DNA of 11,098 bases from assembly GCA_023488925.1 (NCBI GenBank), contig JAMDDA010000023.1, positions 1-11,098 on the forward strand, given 5' to 3'. Positions within the stretch are counted from its first letter, which is position 1, and every line of letters starts with the position of its first letter. The notes beneath the pieces are model-generated. The model was not told the DNA's origin. It saw only the letters and a program-made list of their open reading frames with translations, and ran no database searches. Positions 6,171-11,098 of this stretch are shown here, one piece after another. The stretch is from Actinomycetota bacterium (lineage in GTDB: Bacteria > Actinomycetota > Thermoleophilia > RBG-16-64-13). The translations under genes and the position numbers were made by a program.

Positions 6171-7229
6171 CTAGACCTCGCCCCCCTTCTCGTCGTCATG
6201 AGCGGGCGCGTCGCCCCCCGCGCCCGGCTCCTTGCCGGTTTCTTCCGTCGCCCCCCGCGCGCGCATGGACTCGCGCACGGACTCCTCCTCCAAGGCCCTG
6301 ATGAAGCCGAACAGGCGGCCCAAGCCCCGGCCAAGCACGCCCAGTATCATCCGCGTCTCCTTCTGCATGTGCACGGTGGTATAGGCGATGCCGACGACGA
6401 GAACCACGATCAGCAGGGTGCTGAAGAACAAGTACACCGCCCGTACACCCCACCAGGCGTTCTCGAAGCCCTCGTCCAGGTGCATTTGAAAATAGGTGAA
6501 GCCCTTGGTCGCCCCGGGGTGGCACTTGCGGCACTGCCTGACCGTTTCTTCCTCGCCGCTCTTGAGCGCCAGGTTCTCGTGGAAACCGTGGCAGTCGAAG
6601 CACGTGGCCGCCGGACTGTAACCCAGGGAGAGCGCCTTGAAGTGGAACTCGTGCTTCGCCTTCTCGAACTTGTCCTTGTGACAGCGCCCGCAGGAGTCAC
6701 GAGCCATGCTCATCTTGAAGTCGGCCGACTCCTGCCCCAGACGCACCCGCCTGATCTCGTGGCTGCCGTGGCACGAGATGCAGATGGGTCCCGCCTGGTC
6801 CTGATAGTAGAGCTTCGCATGGGTGGAGGTCTGATACTGCATGAACTCATTGGGATGACAGCTCTCGCACGCCTCGATCGCCACCTGGCGGAAGTCCTTG
6901 GTGGCGTCCAGCTGGTGCTGCGGAATGGTGAGCACGAAGCCTCGATGGCAGGTGGAGCACGCGTTGTTCCCGTGCACCGACTTCTTGAAAGCCTGCGGGT
7001 TCACATACAGGGATGTGGGGCCGTTCGGGTCGGGGGTCGGGTCGACGAAGTTCGGATCGCCGTGACAGATGAGGCAACCCTCGGGATCGAGCGCCCAGGC
7101 CGTGCCCGCGAGCGCAGGCAGAAAGACCAGTACCAGCGCGACCGCCAGCACCCAGAGCCGCACTCCGGGCGGCCACGGCAGCCGGCGCCCTCCGGGCGGC
7201 GGCCACGACCCCAACCTCCTCACGCGCAT
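6171..7229 (-). CDS. Heptaheme cytochrome c with C-terminal membrane helix and cytoplasmic tail (copy 2 of b/c cassette)
   Basis: A 352-residue paralogue of the gene at 9107-8151. The Arg/Pro-rich N-terminus leads into a signal peptide (hydrophobic about 26-42, probable cleavage after AWA at 46). Seven CxxCH sites lie at 52, 91, 121, 150, 180, 210 and 233, then a membrane helix (about 262-285). Unlike copy 1, it ends in a roughly 65-residue charged tail (EEESVRESMRARG and onward) predicted to be cytoplasmic, which might contact a soluble partner. ATG at 7229 is preferred because GGAGGGG sits 6 nt upstream and gives a normal signal peptide. A GTG at 7295 would shorten the 70-nt gap to 4 nt but adds 22 unconvincing residues. 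The TAG stop directly abuts the ATG of the cytochrome b gene, so the pair is coupled as in copy 1. Likely electron-accepting subunit of a menaquinol-oxidising b/c complex. Confidence 0.88.
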   Translation of the reverse strand: MRVRRLGSWPPPGGRRLPWPPGVRLWVLAVALVLVFLPALAGTAWALDPEGCLICHGDPNFVDPTPDPNGPTSLYVNPQAFKKSVHGNNACSTCHRGFVLTIPQHQLDATKDFRQVAIEACESCHPNEFMQYQTSTHAKLYYQDQAGPICISCHGSHEIRRVRLGQESADFKMSMARDSCGRCHKDKFEKAKHEFHFKALSLGYSPAATCFDCHGFHENLALKSGEEETVRQCRKCHPGATKGFTYFQMHLDEGFENAWWGVRAVYLFFSTLLIVVLVVGIAYTTVHMQKETRMILGVLGRGLGRLFGFIRALEEESVRESMRARGATEETGKEPGAGGDAPAHDDEKGGEV

Positions 7230-7299
7230 CAGAGTCCCCTCCGATCCATCCGTGGGTTCCTTTCCTCGAGACGCTCTCCGCCGGCCGGTCGTCACCGGA

Positions 7300-8151
7300 T
7301 CAGGAGACCAGCGGCCAGACGATCAGCAGGAGCGTATAAGTGGCAGCCAGGAACGCGAACAGCGTCACCAAGCCGGTGATCCATCTGAAGAGGCGGCGGC
7401 GCGGCGCCGGCGGAGCCGGAGTCACCACCTGGTCGAGCGTACCGTTTTTCAGCCGGTTCTCGTACTCCAGCGGGCGCTCGTGGATGTAGTGCTCCACCGG
7501 TATATAGCCTGAAAAGATCACTTCATCCGCCGGAAAAGACTCCGGGCGACCGTGAGCCGAGAAGAAATGGACGAAGATGAATATGACTCCGGTGGCCAGG
7601 AACGCCTCGTTGGAGTGGACCACCAAGGCGACGTTCAAGGCGACGCCCGGCAGGAGACGCGCGGTCGCCTCGGGGAACCACATCATGAGACCCGATCCAC
7701 CGATGAGGATGGTACCGGCAAACAGCGCCCAGTAATCGAACTTCTCCCAGTAGGTGAAGCGGTTGAGCGCCGGCTTCGGTCCCCTGCCGAAGAACCAGCG
7801 AAACATGCCCTTCATGTCCTGCCAGTCCTTCTTGCCGGGCACGATGGAGTCGTCGCCGAAGATGGGACCCTTGCGGGCGGCCACGTAGTAGACCATGTAT
7901 CCCGTCTCCAGCACGAAGTAAAGGATGTTGATGACCGCCATGGTGCGATGGATGAAACCGGCCGCCTCGACGCCACCCAACCCGTCTATGAGCAGCTTGG
8001 AGAAGTAGCTCTCTTTGAACTTGAGCGGGATGCCGGTAAGCACCAGCCCGAAGAAGCTGAGCATCGCCAGATAATGGTTGAAACGGTGGAACGTGCTGAA
8101 CCGCCGGTAGACCAGTCGCACGCCTTCCTTGGCATCGGTGCCCATGGTCAT
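7300..8151 (-). CDS. FdnI/HydC-type membrane cytochrome b with an extra C-terminal helix (copy 1)
   Basis: A 283-residue membrane protein of the formate dehydrogenase gamma/Ni-Fe hydrogenase cytochrome b type. Four core helices are visible at about 26-46, 66-91, 139-160 and 172-198, with candidate heme ligands His26, His68, His179, His195 and nearby His22 and His200. A fifth helix (about 257-280) follows a Pro/Arg-rich linker and is absent from the shorter paralogue at 6170-5466. Conserved WEKFDYWALF precedes helix III, and FPADEVIFSGYIPVEH follows helix IV. The family transfers electrons between membrane quinones and an extracytoplasmic partner through two b hemes. Here the adjacent partner is the heptaheme cytochrome c, so quinol:cytochrome c oxidoreduction is the likely reaction (inference). 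ATG at 8151 is coupled to the preceding stop, with GGGAGG 7 nt upstream; a second ATG two codons later is possible. Confidence 0.9.
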   Translation of the reverse strand: MTMGTDAKEGVRLVYRRFSTFHRFNHYLAMLSFFGLVLTGIPLKFKESYFSKLLIDGLGGVEAAGFIHRTMAVINILYFVLETGYMVYYVAARKGPIFGDDSIVPGKKDWQDMKGMFRWFFGRGPKPALNRFTYWEKFDYWALFAGTILIGGSGLMMWFPEATARLLPGVALNVALVVHSNEAFLATGVIFIFVHFFSAHGRPESFPADEVIFSGYIPVEHYIHERPLEYENRLKNGTLDQVVTPAPPAPRRRLFRWITGLVTLFAFLAATYTLLLIVWPLVS

Positions 8152-9107
8152 CAGTGGCCTCCCTTCCGGAAGTACAGCCCGTCCTTCAGCCCGCGGTAGA
8201 TGTAGAGCAGCGTATGCACTCCGCCGAACGAGAACACCGCGATGATCAGGACCAGGTAGAACATGGCTACCAAGAAGACCACGAGCGGAGCCTTGGGCGA
8301 AGTCGGCGTGATGTGCACGAGAAAGGTGGTGAACCCCTTGGACGCTTCGGGGTGACACCGCCGACAGGTTCCGAGGATGTTGGCCTGGGAGAGAGTCGAC
8401 TGCGGGTTCGCCACCGGCAGGATGCTGTGCGACCCATGACAGTCGACGCAGGTGGCGGCCGCCTGCCGGCCGAGGGTGACGGCTTTGCCGTGGTAAGTGT
8501 CCAGGTACGTGGCTTCCCGGCCGCCGTGACAACGCCCGCAGACGTCCTGGATACCCTGCCGATACGCGAGCGTGTTCACCTTCTGGATGGCATGCGAGCC
8601 GTGGCAATCGACGCACAGGGGGGCCTTCTCGCTCTCGGCGGAGCCGGAGCGGGACAGCGTGCCGTGGTAGCTCTGCTTGTACATCTCGAACTGATCGTCG
8701 TGGCAGTTCCGGCACGCTTCACCCGCCGTCTGCGCGAAGAACTCGGCGTTCGATACCATCTGGTGGGGATCGGGCGTAAACCCGGTGTGGCACGCGTTAC
8801 AGGGCAGCAACCCATGCACCGAGTCTTTGTACGCCGTCGGGTCGACGAAAAGACTCTTGGCCCGACCGTCGACCTCCACTTGCCCCAAGTACGGCTGGGA
8901 GTGACAGGTGAGACACCGCTGGGTGAAATCCGTCACCGGCGCGACCGGCTGATTCTGCGGCAGCGGCGCGCCTCCGGCGGCCGGTGCCGGCGCGGCTGCG
9001 AGGACCACGATGAGCAGGGTCGAGAAAGCAAGAAAGAGGGCCCGCCCACTCGAGAACGTGAATTCTTTCGCTAATTCCCGCGCACTATTCCGAGCCCCTC
9101 CGACCAA
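8151..9107 (-). CDS. Heptaheme cytochrome c with C-terminal membrane helix (copy 1 of b/c cassette)
   Basis: A 318-residue protein starting at TTG, with GGAGGG 5 nt upstream and 12 nt after the previous stop. A hydrophobic segment (about 23-40), followed by an Ala-rich region, looks like a signal peptide. Seven CxxCH sites follow: 65, 103, 132, 165, 190, 220, 248. A C-terminal helix (about 274-295) and a short basic tail complete it. The CVDCHGSH motif occurs twice (165, 220), a pattern common in cytochrome c3/c7-like and NrfA-associated multiheme proteins. The stop overlaps the start of the cytochrome b gene by one base (TGATG), so the two are translationally coupled and probably form a complex: b hemes oxidise menaquinol and this subunit collects the electrons on the outer face. 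Same heme count, spacing and topology as the product at 7229-6171, so the two are paralogues. Its exact family is not certain from sequence alone. Confidence 0.88.
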   Translation of the reverse strand: MVGGARNSARELAKEFTFSSGRALFLAFSTLLIVVLAAAPAPAAGGAPLPQNQPVAPVTDFTQRCLTCHSQPYLGQVEVDGRAKSLFVDPTAYKDSVHGLLPCNACHTGFTPDPHQMVSNAEFFAQTAGEACRNCHDDQFEMYKQSYHGTLSRSGSAESEKAPLCVDCHGSHAIQKVNTLAYRQGIQDVCGRCHGGREATYLDTYHGKAVTLGRQAAATCVDCHGSHSILPVANPQSTLSQANILGTCRRCHPEASKGFTTFLVHITPTSPKAPLVVFLVAMFYLVLIIAVFSFGGVHTLLYIYRGLKDGLYFRKGGH

Positions 9108-9119
9108 CCCGTCCCTCCT

Positions 9120-10085
9120 CTACTTGGTCGTTACTCCCTCTTTGGTGTGGCAGTCCGCGCAGAAGTTGGGCGAGTGGCACACCAGACACGGCTCGCCGCC
9201 GCCCTGCGCGAACTCGGGGTGTGACCGTACCCAGTCCGGAGGATGCTGCACCTTGTGGCACTTGTTGCAGAAATCCTCCTGGTGGCAGCCGAAACACGCC
9301 TCCCGGCCCTCGGCCTCCACTTTCTTGCGGTGCGTGTACCGCCACGTGGGGTCCTGGTGGGTGGCCGGAGGCTTGCTGTGGCAGTTCTCGCAGAACTTGG
9401 ACTGCTCGGAATGGCAGCGGCGGCAGTCCGCGATGCGCTCTTTGGCCAGCTTCCCGTGGTTCTCGATGGCGTTCTGGGGATGCGCCAGCGCCTTGTCCGG
9501 CGGGGAAAGGTGGCAGGTCCCGCAGGCGTTGGGCGCCTTCTTGCCGTCGTGGCACATGTAGCAGACGTCCATGGGCGGCGAGCCGCCGGCAACCCCCTCG
9601 AGCGGATGAACCACGTTGAAATGGCAGTCCGAGCATTTCAGGCCCTCCATCTCCACGTGTTCGCGGTGCGGGATCTTGATATCGCCGCCGGGCGACACCT
9701 GGCGATCGAGGCTGTGACACTGCAGGCAGCTCTCGTTGGTCGGGCGTTTCACGTCGGGGGGCATGCCGCCGTGGCCGAAGAAGTTCGCGTAAATCTCTTT
9801 GTAGGAGAGCACCTTGTGCTCCAGCTGCTTGAGAAACCCGGGATCGACATGGCAGGCGATGCAGTTGACATTCGCGTGGGTCGACTGCTCCCACAATTCC
9901 ACGGGCTTCTCCATCAGATGGCAGTTCGAGCAAAAGCTCGGTGTGGAGGTCATGGCCACCGGCAGATAGATGGCCGAAAAGCCGACGAAGGCGACAGCGG
10001 CGCCCATGAGGAGCAGATAGCGCAGCTTGATGCGTACCGGCCGGCCGCTCTCGTCGTAGATCCGGAGGAACCGCGGCCACTTCAT
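9120..10085 (-). CDS. NapC/NirT/NrfH-family dodecaheme membrane cytochrome c
   Basis: A 321-residue paralogue of the upstream gene. It shares the N-terminal cytoplasmic basic stretch, one membrane helix (about 23-45) and the NrfH-like tetraheme domain: CSNCH 52 with Met58 in CxxCHxM, CIACH 75, CLQCH 120, CSDCH 151. Next comes CYMCH 175/CGTCH 188, matching the extension of the upstream gene (both have the order CxMCHDG, then APNAC). A further six hemes follow: CRRCH 221, CENCH 232, CFGCH 264, CNKCH 273, CLVCH 300, CADCH 309. The last four resemble the C-termini of the 10- to 12-heme cytochromes later in the operon, so this looks like a quinol dehydrogenase domain joined to a periplasmic electron-wire domain. 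All twelve sites are ordinary CxxCH; the third replaces the CxxxxCH of the upstream paralogue. A strong SD (GGAGGAGAGG) lies inside the end of the upstream gene. Probable role: menaquinol oxidation and electron export. Confidence 0.9.
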   Translation of the reverse strand: MKWPRFLRIYDESGRPVRIKLRYLLLMGAAVAFVGFSAIYLPVAMTSTPSFCSNCHLMEKPVELWEQSTHANVNCIACHVDPGFLKQLEHKVLSYKEIYANFFGHGGMPPDVKRPTNESCLQCHSLDRQVSPGGDIKIPHREHVEMEGLKCSDCHFNVVHPLEGVAGGSPPMDVCYMCHDGKKAPNACGTCHLSPPDKALAHPQNAIENHGKLAKERIADCRRCHSEQSKFCENCHSKPPATHQDPTWRYTHRKKVEAEGREACFGCHQEDFCNKCHKVQHPPDWVRSHPEFAQGGGEPCLVCHSPNFCADCHTKEGVTTK

Positions 10086-10086
10086 G

Positions 10087-10869
10087 CTAATGGAACCTCT
10101 CCTCCATGCGCTGCTCCTCGGTCAGCTTCTCGAAGACGCCCGGGTCGTGACACCCGCTCCGGGCGCAGAAGCTCTGGTCGCTGTGGTGGCACTTGAAGCA
10201 GTCACGCTCGCGGCCCTTGGCGATCTGACCGTGCTCGGCGAGAGCCAGGCCGGGGTGCTCCTCGGCAGCCGAGGGAGGGCTGCGGTGGCAAGTGGTGCAG
10301 GCATTGGGGGCACGCTCGCCATCGTGGCACATGGCGCACACACCCATGGGGGGGACCGGTGTGCCGCCCTCGGGCGTGTGCACCACGTTGAAATGGCAGT
10401 CTTTGCACTCCAGGCCCCGCATCTCCACATGCTCCTTGTGGGGGATGATCAGATCGCCCGAGGTGGAGGCTTTGCGGTTGGTGGTGTGGCAACCGGTCTG
10501 GAGGCAGTTCTCGTTGGTGGCGGACCGGATTTCCTTGGGCATCTCGGCCCGACCGATGAAGTTCAGATAGACGTTCTTGCTGACGATCACCTGATTCACG
10601 AGGTGGTTCAGCACGCCCGGCTTCACGTGACACCGATCACACCCGAACTTCGCGTGGGTGGAGTGCTCCCACGACTTCACGAAAGGCTCCATGACGTGGC
10701 AGTTGTAGCAGAAGGACGGGGTGGTGGTCACGTAGAAGGGGACGAACAGAAAAGCCGCGGCCACCGCCGCGAAGCCAAGCACGACGAGGGCCAGGTAACG
10801 CTTCTTGATGCGGACGGCGCGACCACGCCTGTCGTACACGCGGAAGCGCAGGGGTCTTTCGTCAGTCAT
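10087..10869 (-). CDS. NapC/NirT/NrfH-family octaheme membrane cytochrome c with two CxxxxCH heme sites
   Basis: A 260-residue protein with an N-terminal membrane anchor (about residues 25-47), preceded by a basic cytoplasmic segment (RRGRAVRIKKR). It has eight heme-c sites: CYNCH 54, CDRCH 77, CLQTGCH 122, CKDCH 155, CAMCH 178, CTTCH 191, CFKCH 224 and CARSGCH 235. The first four sites follow the NrfH/NapC quinol-dehydrogenase plan, including CxxCHxM at heme 1 (Met60) and the W-x2-S-T-H stretch after it. The last four form a C-terminal extension absent from plain tetraheme NapC. The family takes electrons from menaquinol and passes them to extracytoplasmic cytochromes. Sites 3 and 8 are CxxxxCH, a spacing known from some class III cytochromes. 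The ATG at 10869 is chosen because AGAAGG lies 5 nt upstream and the N-terminus aligns with the next gene (RFRVYD versus FLRIYD); a GTG at 10995 is a weaker alternative. First gene of the operon; the next ATG follows its TAG by 1 nt. Confidence 0.9.
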   Translation of the reverse strand: MTDERPLRFRVYDRRGRAVRIKKRYLALVVLGFAAVAAAFLFVPFYVTTTPSFCYNCHVMEPFVKSWEHSTHAKFGCDRCHVKPGVLNHLVNQVIVSKNVYLNFIGRAEMPKEIRSATNENCLQTGCHTTNRKASTSGDLIIPHKEHVEMRGLECKDCHFNVVHTPEGGTPVPPMGVCAMCHDGERAPNACTTCHRSPPSAAEEHPGLALAEHGQIAKGRERDCFKCHHSDQSFCARSGCHDPGVFEKLTEEQRMEERFH

Positions 10870-11006
10870 CCGTACCTTCTGGCTCAGCTCGACCCACCAC
10901 CGGCCGCACCTCGCATCCACCGACCCACGAAACGCGAGGGTACCGACCGGTCTGCTCTCCTCTTCCCGCGGACCCCGGAAACCGCCCACCGACACAAACC
11001 ACAGTT

Positions 11007-11098
11007 TTCACAAGCGGCCCGCAGTCTGCTACTATAGCACTGTTTCGAAGGCTGTCTACCCCAAAAACACCAGGGTTCCGCGAGGAGGGGCGACATTG
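11007..11098 (+). promoter_or_regulatory. Possible divergent promoter and ribosome binding site at the right edge
   Basis: On the plus strand, TTCACA (11007-11012), a 17-nt spacer and TACTAT (11030-11035) make a moderate promoter that overlaps the -10 region of the minus-strand one. Downstream, AGGAGGGG (11083-11090) is followed by a TTG at 11096-11098, with a 5-nt gap. Together these suggest a divergently transcribed gene whose first codon is the last three bases of the window. Only the start codon is visible, so no product can be named. Confidence 0.35.
11031..11058 (-). promoter_or_regulatory. Sigma70-like promoter for the cytochrome operon
   Basis: On the minus strand, TAGACA (11058-11053), a 16-nt spacer and TATAGT (11036-11031) each differ from consensus by one base. 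The predicted transcript start is near 11024, giving a leader of about 155 nt before the ATG at 10869. The leader (11023-10870) shows no gene and no strong hairpin that I can see. It is the best promoter match in the window and is correctly placed for the first gene of the operon. Confidence 0.55.

Noticed and set aside
5466..8151. Annotating the two cytochromes b as formate dehydrogenase or hydrogenase subunits
   Set aside because: The fold matches FdnI/HydC, but no formate dehydrogenase or hydrogenase large or small subunit is nearby; each is coupled to a heptaheme cytochrome c instead.
1..10869. Regularly recurring short GTGGCA/TGACAC strings that could suggest a CRISPR or direct-repeat array
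   Set aside because: They are the CxxCH heme codons read on the opposite strand; spacing is irregular and flanks differ.
9120..10869. Giving the symbols napC, nirT or nrfH to the first two genes
   Set aside because: Only the N-terminal tetraheme part matches; the extra hemes and the absence of NapA, NirS or NrfA make a specific symbol unsafe.

Overview
The window is a GC-rich stretch (about 60-65% by eye) given over almost entirely to multiheme c-type cytochromes. All eleven recognisable genes lie on the minus strand, so transcription runs from the right edge to the left. I count at least 92 heme-c attachment motifs (CxxCH, plus two CxxxxCH) in nine cytochrome c genes, and two FdnI/HydC-type membrane cytochromes b. 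No catalytic reductase or dehydrogenase subunit, outer-membrane porin or cytochrome maturation gene is present. Lipobox-anchored or TM-anchored cytochromes, a Thr/Ser-rich spacer behind one lipobox, frequent GTG/TTG starts and high GC suggest a monoderm anaerobic actinobacterium (Coriobacteriia/Geothermincolia-like). This taxonomic guess is inference only.

Layout in the direction of transcription. (1) 11098-10870: a good sigma70-like promoter on the minus strand, overlapped by a weaker plus-strand promoter and an ideal Shine-Dalgarno with a TTG at the very edge, probably the start of a divergent gene. (2) 10869-9120: two NapC/NirT/NrfH-family membrane cytochromes with 8 and 12 hemes. (3) 9107-5466: a duplicated two-gene cassette, each copy a 7-heme cytochrome c with a C-terminal membrane helix followed by a four-helix-core diheme cytochrome b. 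(4) 5463-2688: three tightly coupled membrane-anchored cytochromes with 10, 11 and 12 hemes, built from a recurring diheme module. The nine genes from 10869 to 2688 are separated by -4 to +12 nt, apart from one 70-nt gap, and look like one operon. (5) 2534-1587: a 10-heme lipoprotein paralogous to the one at 5463-4525, with its own 153-nt leader and a near-perfect ribosome binding site, followed by a 37-bp perfect palindrome. (6) 1292-1: a TM-anchored cytochrome of the paired-CxxCH type with at least 15 hemes, running off the window.

Working model (inference). The two NapC-type proteins and the two b/c pairs are four alternative menaquinol-oxidising entry modules. They resemble, in split form, the ImcH-type and CbcL-type inner-membrane cytochromes of Geobacter. 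The lipoprotein and TM-anchored 10- to 12-heme cytochromes and the large 15+ heme protein would carry electrons across the cell wall to a mineral, electrode, partner cell or an enzyme encoded elsewhere.

Caution on data quality: the first 28 bases are an exact inverted copy of bases 178-205. This looks like a fold-back artefact at a contig end, so the last residues of the leftmost gene should not be trusted.
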